In this document: positions 9,801 to 17,214 of the stretch, piece by piece
Position numbering within the stretch: position 1 is the first letter of the stretch
How the letters are laid out: each line of letters begins with the position of its first letter
Assembly (NCBI GenBank): GCA_038212305.1
Contig: JBBQUP010000028.1
Location: 1 to 32,092 of the forward strand
Reading direction: 5' to 3'
DNA from: JBBQUP01 sp038212305
GTDB taxonomy: Bacteria > Bacteroidota > Bacteroidia > Bacteroidales > Marinilabiliaceae
DNA length: 32,092 bases
Translations under genes and position numbers: made by a program
The notes under the pieces: generated by a model
The model's input: the letters and a program-made list of their open reading frames with translations, nothing else
The model's database searches: none
Told to the model about the DNA's origin: nothing

Positions 9801-11339
9801 CACTTTTATGTTCCCGTAGCACGATATATTGTGGCAAATAAAACCATTGAAGCCGAAGAGGTTAAATACGTTAACGTGGGCGATTCGAAAGTTTACCTAA
9901 AAGATGGACTTTTAAATATCCGCGAAAATGCAGTCATTGATCCATTAGAAGGGGTAACAATAGCGATTAGAGATAGTGTTCATTCACTTTTTGATGCTCG
10001 GGTTATCATCGAAGGGAAGTATGCTTATAATGGATATGGCAAATACAATTTTGTGAATGGCGACAACAAAGTCGAAGTCATAAACATGCACAAGTTTGAA
10101 CTAGATAAAACGGGGCAAACCATTGCTGAAGGAGCTATACAAAGCACAGAGTATTTTACTTTTGATAGCCATTTCACTTACAAAGGGAAAGTTAACCTCA
10201 CTGCATCCGACTCCTTACTTACATTTGATGGTGGAGTTCAAATGCTGCATCAATGCAGTCAACAAGGACCCCAGTCGTATTTGCGATTCATGAGTAGGAT
10301 AGATCCTAAACATGTTGCTTTCCCTGTGGATGATAACACCATTAATTTCGAACGACAAAACATATATAAAGACTTTTTTATTCGAAAAGACTCTGTGCAT
10401 GTTTACAGCTCGTTTCTTGAAAGTCGAAAAGATTACAGCGACATTCCCATTTTAACTGGTAATGGTTATTTGTTCTACAATACAGCTAATGCTTCCTATG
10501 ACATTGCACCATTTGCAAAAATTGCCAATCCAGATACAACAGGAACGATAATTCGTTTCTTCGATAATGATTGCAATACCCTTGGTGAAGGAAATTTAAA
10601 CATGGGAATTGAGTTAGATAAAATAAAACTACAATCTGCTGGATCCATTTATGACATTCGGGATAAGAATATAATAAATTTATCGACTTTATGGGGCGTT
10701 GATTTCTTTTTTAACGAGCAAGCTTGGTTGCATATGATTGCCGACATCACCTCATCGAAAGCAAAAAATGGTGAGTTAACCGCAGCAACATTTGTAAAAC
10801 GATATGTTGAATGGACAGATACAAAGACAGCTCAACTTGTTCAAGTAGATAGACCATTAAATGGAGAAACTAAAGCCATTCCTGCTGAATTACAATACTT
10901 GATGACGTTTGCTAATATCGATTGGACTTGGAACACAGCCACCTCATCGTATATTGCCAATTGTCAAGGAGAGCTAAGTTTTGTGAAAAATCAAATTGTG
11001 AACAGAATAGTTGGTGTCAAGGCCGAATTAATGAAAAAACGGAGTGGTAATTCCCTCGATTTGTATATTCAAGCCGATAGCGAAACTTGGTTTTACTTTG
11101 CTTATAAAAATGGGTTGATGCAAACATTATCATCTAATGCACAATTTAATGCGCTTATTCAAACCCTCAACACCGATGAGCGAAAAACCAAAGTAAAAAC
11201 AGGTGAAAAGCCATTTACATTTATTTTAGCACCTGACAGCAAGAAGAATCGATTTTTAAAGCGAATTGATTCAGGATTAAATCAAGCCTCTGACAACGTT
11301 GAAGAAGAAACCCCTGAAAAAACGGAGGTAGAACAATAG
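6870..11339 (+). CDS. Giant secreted beta-rich protein of unknown function
   Basis: I do not recognise this 1489-residue protein as a characterised family. Residues 1-21 form a signal peptide (hydrophobic core, then SNAQT). The mature part has no transmembrane segment and few cysteines. Residues ~20-160 look alpha-helical. From about residue 550 it consists of short amphipathic strands with recurring phrases such as FDGTINAGMLHLYGDGF, GKGLLGNGKLTYLTSTSLS and LTGKGTFYMKNASLVSPAMT. These recall the stacked strands of OstA/LptA or AsmA/TamB-like envelope proteins; this is resemblance, not homology. The tail (EEETPEKTEVEQ) is acidic and disordered. No lipobox, sortase or type-9 sorting domain is visible, so it is most likely periplasmic or surface-exposed. 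It lies 23 nt after prmA and ends just upstream of the queC promoter. Confidence 0.8.
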   Translation: MIKYLSILFITFWVLNFNSNAQTIVFSNEYPEFFAQLSQRFETTADKKTAKEFLDNFYLFWNSPDVTDDDKNRIIITLNLLNKKKATPFPDYATYLSTYQNFIETKHPTASFNNWHTALNDLIAQPRFPLRHVKDFIELSNSQITQSIVSETPSVKWVSSNNNLVFEYDTVIKLIVPLTTLTCYSATDSIQIFKTQGIFYPLEKKWVGKGGLITWERAGFSSDQVFATFQKYTNQLDKPYFSIDSVTFYNKQFFSNPLVGKIDHKVTSFKNPDAASYPKFTSYEQRFKIDAIHPNMNYEGGFAQYGAKFLGAGTDENPATITIFRHDTLFITAKSLYFALRQDQIQSNDTEIRINLDSAFIYHPGLIFKYLINENEVHLIRNGDGLSKSPYFDTYHNISLDVELVKWKLSDPIIDFRMLSGASENHAFFESLSYFREEFYNQIQGMDAIHPLQGLKKCSNYYYGKKFTAADYAKFLGLPENQIRQQVMSLSFFGFVGYNVNTDEIEIRDRLNDYLLFRLGKKDFDVIRFNSTTPGKVSNAQLDLNNFDLRMNGVSTISICDHQNIVFFPKSEQILLKQNRNFLFDGTINAGMLHLYGDGFKFSYDNFRIDIKTIDSMRMQVQTGELNYFGKPQMTYVNNTIDQLSGYLQIDDPHNKSGAKYYSQYPILKSDKESYVYYEKPEIQNGGYKRDAFYFKLDTFELDSINTLTKRNFNFAGTFSSGIFPNFRQKLTVRNDYYLGFQSQTPTDGYSIYDGKAKFFAKIDLSGKGLLGNGKLTYLTSTSLSESFVFLPTQVNAQVHDFTVDSRSTGVEYPDVKGKFVKIEFQPYSDRFNASVQEDNFTLYKDETQLNGSLLITPMGLTGKGTFYMKNASLVSPAMTFSHHTTLADSSTFNLTGSGMDGVSFATSNLISTIDFEKRKGTFVSKDGGSRVDFTSNKYISIISQFSWNMDQNIISMGASGTKGNRFISVHRKQDSLHFYVPVARYIVANKTIEAEEVKYVNVGDSKVYLKDGLLNIRENAVIDPLEGVTIAIRDSVHSLFDARVIIEGKYAYNGYGKYNFVNGDNKVEVINMHKFELDKTGQTIAEGAIQSTEYFTFDSHFTYKGKVNLTASDSLLTFDGGVQMLHQCSQQGPQSYLRFMSRIDPKHVAFPVDDNTINFERQNIYKDFFIRKDSVHVYSSFLESRKDYSDIPILTGNGYLFYNTANASYDIAPFAKIANPDTTGTIIRFFDNDCNTLGEGNLNMGIELDKIKLQSAGSIYDIRDKNIINLSTLWGVDFFFNEQAWLHMIADITSSKAKNGELTAATFVKRYVEWTDTKTAQLVQVDRPLNGETKAIPAELQYLMTFANIDWTWNTATSSYIANCQGELSFVKNQIVNRIVGVKAELMKKRSGNSLDLYIQADSETWFYFAYKNGLMQTLSSNAQFNALIQTLNTDERKTKVKTGEKPFTFILAPDSKKNRFLKRIDSGLNQASDNVEEETPEKTEVEQ

Positions 11340-11351
11340 CAAAAGAATAGC

Positions 11352-11381
11352 TTGATTACAAATCCATTTTTAATAACTTTG
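11352..11381 (+). promoter_or_regulatory. Promoter of the queC-queE-queF operon
   Basis: TTG (11352-11354), exactly 19 nt, then TAACTTTG (11374-11381): a full Bacteroidota promoter match. The predicted start near 11387 gives a leader of about 120 nt that begins just before the preQ1 aptamer. Confidence 0.75.
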
Positions 11382-11395
11382 CATCGAAAATAACA

Positions 11396-11433
11396 GACAG
11401 TTCGAGACCCTCCTGTCGTTAAACAAAACTAGG
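11396..11433 (+). promoter_or_regulatory. Candidate preQ1-I riboswitch aptamer
   Basis: P1 pairs GACAG (11396-11400) with CTGTC (11413-11417) around the 12-nt loop TTCGAGACCCTC. The A-rich tail GTTAAACAAAACTAGG (11418-11433) follows. This matches the compact preQ1-I plan: a small hairpin with a C-rich 3' loop side, then a tail like GTTAACAAAACAAGG of the Thermoanaerobacter tengcongensis aptamer. The tail CT can pair with loop AG to start the P2 pseudoknot, with one mismatch inside a longer P2. Its position in the leader of preQ1-synthesis genes is the expected context. Confidence 0.75.
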
Positions 11434-11510
11434 CATTATTCCGATTAGCTTTAATCGGCCTATGTGAGTTTATGCAGAACGGTTTCGGATCATAATTTGA
11501 TAAAACCGTG
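11430..11510 (+). promoter_or_regulatory. Expression-platform hairpins, one covering the queC start codon
   Basis: Hairpin 1: CCGATTA (11441-11447) with TAATCGG (11452-11458). It can be extended by TAGG (11430-11433) with CCTA (11459-11462), and this extension uses bases of the aptamer tail. Hairpin 2: ACGGTTT (11479-11485) with AAACCGT (11503-11509), which takes in the first two bases of the GTG start at 11508. No U-run follows either hairpin, so control is more likely by translation than by termination. Confidence 0.55.
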
Positions 11511-12179
11511 AAAAAAGCTGTAATACTTTTATCAGGAGGACTTGACTCTACTGTGGCACTTTATTTAGCTAAATCTCAGGGATTCGAATGCCATGCTTTA
11601 TCTTTTAATTACGGTCAGCGTCATGCGCGAGAATTAGAATCGGCTAAAACAATAGCAGTCAAAGCAGGTGTTGCATCTCATCAAATAGTATCCTTAGCCT
11701 TAAACAATTGGGGAGGATCGTCACTTACCGATATGTCTCAAACATTAGAGCATGGCGATGTTAACCGAACCGACATTCCAGCAACCTACGTTCCAGCCCG
11801 TAACATGGTGTTTTTATCGATAGCCGCCTCTTTAGCTGAAGCACTCGAAGCTCAGGATATATTTATCGGTGTGAGTCAGGTTGATTATTCGGGATATGTC
11901 GACTGCCGGTTAGAGTTTATTCAGTCCATGGAAAAAACCATTAATTTGGGAACTGTTATGGGTGCCGAAAAAAACAAACCCATTCGCATTCACGCTCCAT
12001 TTATTGATAAAACTAAAACGGAAGAGATACAAATTGGAGATAAACTAAAAGTGCCATTTGAGCTAACCTGGTCGTGCTATTTTGGAGGCGAAAAACAATG
12101 TGGCACTTGCGACAGCTGCTTATTACGAGCCAAAGCATTTAAAGACGCCGGGATAATTGATCAATCCATAACTAAATAA
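11508..12179 (+). CDS. queC: 7-cyano-7-deazaguanine (preQ0) synthase QueC
   Basis: QueC converts 7-carboxy-7-deazaguanine to preQ0 using ATP and ammonia. The 223-residue protein has the PP-loop SGGLDS (residues 9-14), the family segment ATYVPARNMVFLSIAASLAE, and a C-terminal zinc site CYFGGEKQCGTCDSC near residues 190-204. The start is GTG; no nearby in-frame ATG precedes the PP-loop, and the encoded MKKAVILLSGGLDS is the typical N-terminus. It is the first gene of queC-queE-queF, with a single base between its stop and the queE ATG. The leader carries a preQ1-I riboswitch candidate, and the GTG lies in a hairpin, so feedback repression by preQ1 is likely. Confidence 0.95.
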   Translation: MKKAVILLSGGLDSTVALYLAKSQGFECHALSFNYGQRHARELESAKTIAVKAGVASHQIVSLALNNWGGSSLTDMSQTLEHGDVNRTDIPATYVPARNMVFLSIAASLAEALEAQDIFIGVSQVDYSGYVDCRLEFIQSMEKTINLGTVMGAEKNKPIRIHAPFIDKTKTEEIQIGDKLKVPFELTWSCYFGGEKQCGTCDSCLLRAKAFKDAGIIDQSITK

Positions 12180-12180
12180 A

Positions 12181-13038
12181 ATGGAGAAATTGGTATTGGT
12201 TGAGGAAGGCATATTCCCTATCACAGTTAATCACTTAGGTGAAGTTGTTGAAGAAGCTCCTAAAACGGGATGGTTATTCCCAGGTACCTTACAAGGTGAA
12301 GGGAAATTAGCTGGTGTTCCCAGTTTATTTATCCGGTTAGCCGCATGTAATTTAAGATGTATATGGCAACTCCCAAATGGATCATTTAGCCGATGCGACA
12401 CGGCCTATGCATCGTTCGAGGTGGGTAAAACCAAAACATTAAATAGTGATGAAATTATTCAAACCCTTAAAAACAATAAGGGAAATATTAGCCATTTAGT
12501 AATATCTGGAGGCGAACCGCTTCTTCAACGTGCCGGATTAATTGAGCTTTGCCAAAAGGTAAAAACCCAATTAAACATGCACATTACCATTGAAACAAAT
12601 GGAACTTTATTTGATGCAGAACTGGCAAAATACATCGATCTGGCAAGTATATCTCCAAAGCTTAAAAACTCCGAACCATCTGATGAAAAAATGAGCCATT
12701 ATAAACTGCAATCAGCAGGGGTTTTTCGCTATCATTCCGAAATCAGAAAAAACATTTCAGTCATTCAAAGCTGGATTGATTTTGCGAAAATCAATGATAA
12801 TGATTACCAGCTTAAATTTGTGGTAGCATCAATTGAAGAAGCAAACGAAATTCAAAATGAGTATTTAGATTTATTATCGAATTATTCGCCTACCGATGTT
12901 TTATTAATGCCATTAGGAGCAAACTCAATCGAATTACATGAAACATCGCACCTTGTTCTTCAACTTGCGGTAAAAAAAGGATGGCGTTATTGTTCGCGAG
13001 TTCACATTGAGTTATTTGGAAGTAAAAGTGGAGTTTAA
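12181..13038 (+). CDS. queE: 7-carboxy-7-deazaguanine synthase QueE, atypical Cys motif
   Basis: This radical SAM enzyme would convert 6-carboxytetrahydropterin to 7-carboxy-7-deazaguanine. The 285-residue protein contains PGTLQGEGKLAGVPSLFIRL, the usual segment before the cluster, the SAM motif SGGEPLLQ (residues 109-116) and HITIETNGT. The cluster region reads CNLRCIW, then QLPNGSFSR, then CDTAYA. Cysteines fall at 56, 60 and 72, spaced CX3CX11C instead of CX3CX2C: nine residues are inserted between IW and CDT. Everything else argues for a working QueE, so this is probably a lineage variant. Other QueE proteins with odd spacing are known (CX14CX2C in Burkholderia multivorans). It is longer than typical QueE (about 210-250 residues). 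Confidence 0.93.
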   Translation: MEKLVLVEEGIFPITVNHLGEVVEEAPKTGWLFPGTLQGEGKLAGVPSLFIRLAACNLRCIWQLPNGSFSRCDTAYASFEVGKTKTLNSDEIIQTLKNNKGNISHLVISGGEPLLQRAGLIELCQKVKTQLNMHITIETNGTLFDAELAKYIDLASISPKLKNSEPSDEKMSHYKLQSAGVFRYHSEIRKNISVIQSWIDFAKINDNDYQLKFVVASIEEANEIQNEYLDLLSNYSPTDVLLMPLGANSIELHETSHLVLQLAVKKGWRYCSRVHIELFGSKSGV

Positions 13039-13040
13039 AC

Positions 13041-13925
13041 ATGACAAACAAGCAACCTATCGAAGGCAAATGGTTGGGTAAACAAACCAACTATCCACAA
13101 GAATATCAACCTGATGTATTGGTTGCGGTTCCGAGAGAATTAAACAGAACTCAATATAACATCGACAATAAAAATCTACCTTTTGTTGGCACAGATGCTT
13201 GGCATGCATATGAAGTTAGCTTTCTAACAACCAATGGATTACCAGTATGCGGAGTTATTAAATTAACCTACTCTGCCGATAGTTTGTTTTTAATAGAGAG
13301 TAAATCGTTAAAACTGTACTTGAATAGTTTTAATATGACAAGATTTGAAAACAACGCCAAAGAATCGACTATTAAAGCATGTGAAATTATTAAATCCGAC
13401 TTAAGCACTGTTGTTGGTCAGCCTGTTTCAATTAGCTTTTTTGATGAGTTAATTGCAACCAAATTCGATTTCAGCAACTATGAATTACTTGAAAATCAAG
13501 CTTCTGTCGAAACCATAGAATTTAATCACTTTACTGAAACACCCGAACTTTTATCAACCGATGGTTTGGGCTCAATTACATTAAATATCTCAACAAATCT
13601 ACTCCGAAGTAACTGTAAAATTACCCATCAGCCCGATTGGGGAAGTGCGTTTATTCATTATAAAGGATCGCGAATCCCTAATTTAATATCAATTCTCCAA
13701 TACGTTGTATCCTTCCGGAACGAAAATCACTTTCACGAAGAAATTTGCGAAATGCTTTATAAACGATTGTGGGATACTTATTCACCCGAAGAGCTAATGG
13801 TTACTTGTTTGTATACCCGAAGAGGAGGTATTGACATTTGTCCAACGCGAGCTTCTTCGCAGGAACTTCTTCCCAAAAACCTAGTCAATTCAAGTGTTTT
13901 AACAGCAAAATTAATTCGTCAATAA
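13041..13925 (+). CDS. queF: NADPH-dependent preQ0 reductase QueF, long form
   Basis: QueF reduces the nitrile of preQ0 to the aminomethyl of preQ1. At 294 residues it is the long two-domain (E. coli-type) form rather than the ~150-residue short form. The QueF motif ESKSLKLYLNSFN lies at residues 86-98. The nucleophilic cysteine is Cys192 in LRSNCKITHQPDWGS, with the catalytic Asp at 199. The substrate-contact segment FRNENHFHEEICE follows near residue 227. It is the last gene of the operon, 2 nt after queE, followed by a strong terminator at 14011-14050. With queC and queE it completes the route from carboxytetrahydropterin to preQ1; queD is not in the window. Confidence 0.95.
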   Translation: MTNKQPIEGKWLGKQTNYPQEYQPDVLVAVPRELNRTQYNIDNKNLPFVGTDAWHAYEVSFLTTNGLPVCGVIKLTYSADSLFLIESKSLKLYLNSFNMTRFENNAKESTIKACEIIKSDLSTVVGQPVSISFFDELIATKFDFSNYELLENQASVETIEFNHFTETPELLSTDGLGSITLNISTNLLRSNCKITHQPDWGSAFIHYKGSRIPNLISILQYVVSFRNENHFHEEICEMLYKRLWDTYSPEELMVTCLYTRRGGIDICPTRASSQELLPKNLVNSSVLTAKLIRQ

Positions 13926-14010
13926 TTTATTTAATTTATTTTAATTATTTCGTAACCTATTGAAAAAATAAGCGTTAAAATAAGCAAGGGTTAAGGTTAG
14001 GTTAATTTGA

Positions 14011-14050
14011 AAAAGGGCTTCACATTATAATTTCGAAGTCCTTTTTTTTT
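14011..14050 (+). terminator. Rho-independent terminator after queF
   Basis: AAAAGGGCTTC (14011-14021) pairs with GAAGTCCTTTT (14035-14045) over 11 positions with one G-U pair, and the T-run continues to 14050. It is correctly placed about 85 nt past the queF stop. Confidence 0.88.
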
Positions 14051-14115
14051 ACTAAAAACAAAAAATAAAGAGTACATTTTTTTCATAGATTGATTTGGGT
14101 TAGAATTAAACAAAG

Positions 14116-14146
14116 AATGATCATTCGATTCGGATGATCATTTTTT
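14116..14146. terminator. Hairpin between the convergent queF and macro-domain genes
   Basis: AATGATCA (14116-14123) and TGATCATT (14135-14142) form an 8-bp perfect stem followed by TTTT. It lies 12 nt past the macro-domain stop codon on the minus strand, so it may serve both directions. Confidence 0.55.
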
Positions 14147-14157
14147 ATAGGCATATA

Positions 14158-14676
14158 TCAACCCAGCCTATTTCTAATTAACCGCTCATAAATGTGCAAG
14201 TTATCTTCGTCGAATACCACGAAAGTAATTTTAACTGGGTAATTGTTCTCCACTAAAAAATCGATAACCGTTTTAATAGCAATATCAGCAGCCTCTAACT
14301 TAGGAAATCCATAAATTCCGGTACTTATATTTGGGAACGCAATGGTATGAAACAAATTATCATTGGCAATTTTCAAAGAGTTCAAATAACAACTCGCCAA
14401 TAAACTTTGCTCATCGTTATTTCCACCTTTCCAAATCGGCCCAACAGTATGAATAATAAATGGAGAGATTAAATTATAGCCTTTCGTTAATTTAGCAAAC
14501 CCAGTATCGCAACCGCCTAAAGTCATACACTCCTTAACCAAATCGGAGCCAGCTGCTCTATGAATAGCTCCATCAACCCCACCCCCGCCTAGCAACGACT
14601 TATTGGCTGCATTAACTATGGCATCAGCTCTATAGCGAGTTATATCACCTTGATGAATATAAATGCGATCGTGCAT
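14158..14676 (-). CDS. Macro-domain ADP-ribose hydrolase, YmdB/MacroD type
   Basis: This is a stand-alone macro domain of 172 residues, the normal size for the MacroD/YmdB group. It binds ADP-ribose and typically deacetylates O-acetyl-ADP-ribose or removes mono-ADP-ribose from aspartate/glutamate. The diagnostic motifs are present: GDITRYRADAIVNAANKSLL at residues 10-29, the glycine-rich GGGGVDGAIHRAAG (30-43) with the catalytic Asn/Asp pair, FIIHTVGPIWKGG, and the second loop FPNISTGIYGFP. No ADP-ribosyltransferase or toxin gene lies beside it, so its substrate is open. It is flanked by terminators on both sides (14116-14146 and 14718-14743) and appears to be transcribed alone. Confidence 0.92.
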   Translation of the reverse strand: MHDRIYIHQGDITRYRADAIVNAANKSLLGGGGVDGAIHRAAGSDLVKECMTLGGCDTGFAKLTKGYNLISPFIIHTVGPIWKGGNNDEQSLLASCYLNSLKIANDNLFHTIAFPNISTGIYGFPKLEAADIAIKTVIDFLVENNYPVKITFVVFDEDNLHIYERLIRNRLG

Positions 14677-14717
14677 TTTTACTTAAAGGTACAAAATCAA
14701 ACCCAAAAATTCCAGAC

Positions 14718-14743
14718 AAAAAAAAGAGCCGAAAGGCTCTTTT
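14718..14743 (-). terminator. Rho-independent terminator after pheT
   Basis: On the minus strand AAAAGAGCC (14743-14735), loop TTTC, GGCTCTTTT (14730-14722), continuing into a T-run to 14718. It lies 23 nt past the pheT stop codon. Confidence 0.88.
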
Positions 14744-14766
14744 AAGTTTATCATCAATGCCCCAAA

Positions 14767-17214
14767 TTATCGAATTTGAGCTTCAAAATTTCTTTGGTAA
14801 GTCGATATTAGTTTATTCATGATCTTATCAATCTCCACATCGGTAAGTGTTTTATTATCATCGCGTAACGCAAACGATAAGGCATATGATTTTTTATCGT
14901 GCCCCAGTTTTTCACCTTCATAAACATCAAACAAATTCACACGTCGCAACAATCCTTTTTCGGTTTGAAAAGCCAAATTTTTAAGTTGAACGAATGTTAC
15001 TTCCTTATTAATCAACAAAGCCAAATCGCGTTTAACTTCAGGATATTTAGGTAACTCATTAAACGATATTTTATGTGATACCGCTATTTTCAATGCATTA
15101 TCCCAATTAATTTGAGCATAAAAAACAAATTGATCCAAATCAAACGCTTTCATTAATGGTTTTGATAGTTGGCCTAAATCGGCAACTACTATTTTGTTGA
15201 CAGTTAATTTTAATCCGCCAGAAAAAATATCCAAATCGGTTTCATCTTCAACGAGTATAGATTCATCTAAACCCAACCGCGATAACAAATTAACTACCTG
15301 CGCCTTAATGGAATAAAAACTAACTGCTTTTACTGGTGAATCCCAACCCAAAGCAGATTGATTACCGGTTAAAAACAAAGCTAACTCATGCGTTTCGCTA
15401 TAACTTTTAAGCGACGATTTTTCGCCTGATGGTTTGAAATAATAGCTGTTCCCAAACTCAAACAGCTTAAGATCGCTATTTTTACGATTTCGATTATGCT
15501 GTATCGACTCCAAGCCTCCAAACAATAAAATTTGACGCATCACATTTAAATCGGAACTTAATGGATTAACCAAGGCCACGCAATTATCGGCTGGATATGA
15601 TGTTAACTGATCGTAATACCCTTGGCGAGTCAACGAATTGCTCATAATCTCATGGTATCCTGCACCAATAAGCTGTCCAGCTACCAAGTTCTTTAACTTA
15701 TGATTATCAGGTTTTTGCGAATAAACCAACGTAGAGTTGACTGCATTAGGTATTTCCACATTATTAAAACCGTAAATGCGCAATATCTCTTCAATAATAT
15801 CCACCTCTCGCGTTACATCAACTCGATATTGAGGTATACGAGCAACGAGCGATGATTCTGTAAGATTCGACACGATTATATCCAACGACTCAAGAATAGA
15901 CACAATGGTTTTCGCCTCAATCTCTTTACCAATCAATCGTTTTACATTGGCAAAGCTCACTTCTACCTCTTTCGCAATAATAGGATTAGGATAAATATCG
16001 GTTATTGAACTGGAAACCTTTCCTCCAGCAACTTCTTGTATTAATAAGGCGGCACGTTTTAAGGCATAAACAGTTATTTCAGGATCAGTGCCACGCTCAA
16101 ATCGAAAGCTAGCATCGGTATTTAACAAGTGGCGTTTTGATGTTTTGCGCACACTCACCGGATTAAAGCAAGCACTTTCGAGGAATATGCGAGAAGTGTT
16201 TTTAGTCACGCCACTTTTTGCACCACCAAAAACTCCCGCTATGCACATCCCTTCGATGGCATTGCATATCATTAAATCATCGGCATGAAGCTTGCGTTCT
16301 TTCTCATCAAGCGTTACAAAAGTGGTATTCTGAGGCAGCGTTTTGACAATTACTTTACCTCCGCTAATTTTTTCAGCATCAAAAGCATGCAAAGGCTGTC
16401 CTAGTTCGTGCAAAACAAAATTGGTAACATCTACCACATTGTTAATGGGCGAAAGACCAATAGCCCTCAATCGGTTTTTCAACCAATCGGGTGAATCCTT
16501 AACGTCGATGTCTGTGATGGTTAAACCGGAGTATCGAATGCAACTATCGGTATTTTCAACCATTACTTGAATCGCATCGGAATTGGATTGAATAGCAAAT
16601 GCATCAATCGAAGGTTTTGTAGCGTTATAATTGGCACCGTGCTGTTTAAAATATGCGGCTAAATCGCGCGCAACACCAAAATGCGAAGCACTGTCGATGC
16701 GATTAGGTGTAATATCCACTTCAAAAATCACATCTTCCTCAATGCCAAAATAATCGGAAGCTAATTGACCAATAGGAGTATCAGTAGGCAAAACGATAAT
16801 ACCATCGTGACTGGTTCCAAGTCCAATTTCATCTTCAGCACAAATCATCCCTTCCGAAACTTCGCCTTTAATTTTAGCTTTTTTAATCTCTAAAGGTTCG
16901 TCTCCCTTGTACAATATAGTCCCAACTGTTGCCACCACAACTTTTTGTCCCGCAGCCACATTAGGAGCTCCACATACAATTGACAAAACAACACAACCCA
17001 CATCCACAGTAGTTACGCTCAGCTTATCGGCATTTGGATGTTTTATGCAAGTTAACACATGCCCAATAACCAATCCTTTTAAACCACCCTTAACCGACTG
17101 AGTGTGATCCACGCTACCAACTTCTAATCCAATAGATGTTAGTATTGAAGAAATTTCAGCCGGATCGATGTTTACATTTAAATAGCTTTTTAGCCAATTG
17201 TATGAAATATTCAT
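14767..17214 (-). CDS. pheT: Phenylalanyl-tRNA synthetase beta subunit
   Basis: PheT forms an alpha2-beta2 enzyme with PheS to charge tRNA-Phe. The 815-residue length fits full-size bacterial PheT. The N-terminus MNISYNWLKSYL is typical. Residues ~40-150 form the tRNA-binding OB domain (VIGHVLTCIKHPNADKLSVT, VCGAPNVAAGQKV). The B3/B4 editing domain follows (DVTNFVLHELGQPLHAFD, near 255-275), then B5, the catalytic-like core and a C-terminal ferredoxin-like anticodon-binding domain ending FEAQIR. pheS is not adjacent, so the subunits are unlinked here, as in many Bacteroidota. The upstream gap is the edge of an accessory region. Confidence 0.97.
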   Translation of the reverse strand: MNISYNWLKSYLNVNIDPAEISSILTSIGLEVGSVDHTQSVKGGLKGLVIGHVLTCIKHPNADKLSVTTVDVGCVVLSIVCGAPNVAAGQKVVVATVGTILYKGDEPLEIKKAKIKGEVSEGMICAEDEIGLGTSHDGIIVLPTDTPIGQLASDYFGIEEDVIFEVDITPNRIDSASHFGVARDLAAYFKQHGANYNATKPSIDAFAIQSNSDAIQVMVENTDSCIRYSGLTITDIDVKDSPDWLKNRLRAIGLSPINNVVDVTNFVLHELGQPLHAFDAEKISGGKVIVKTLPQNTTFVTLDEKERKLHADDLMICNAIEGMCIAGVFGGAKSGVTKNTSRIFLESACFNPVSVRKTSKRHLLNTDASFRFERGTDPEITVYALKRAALLIQEVAGGKVSSSITDIYPNPIIAKEVEVSFANVKRLIGKEIEAKTIVSILESLDIIVSNLTESSLVARIPQYRVDVTREVDIIEEILRIYGFNNVEIPNAVNSTLVYSQKPDNHKLKNLVAGQLIGAGYHEIMSNSLTRQGYYDQLTSYPADNCVALVNPLSSDLNVMRQILLFGGLESIQHNRNRKNSDLKLFEFGNSYYFKPSGEKSSLKSYSETHELALFLTGNQSALGWDSPVKAVSFYSIKAQVVNLLSRLGLDESILVEDETDLDIFSGGLKLTVNKIVVADLGQLSKPLMKAFDLDQFVFYAQINWDNALKIAVSHKISFNELPKYPEVKRDLALLINKEVTFVQLKNLAFQTEKGLLRRVNLFDVYEGEKLGHDKKSYALSFALRDDNKTLTDVEIDKIMNKLISTYQRNFEAQIR

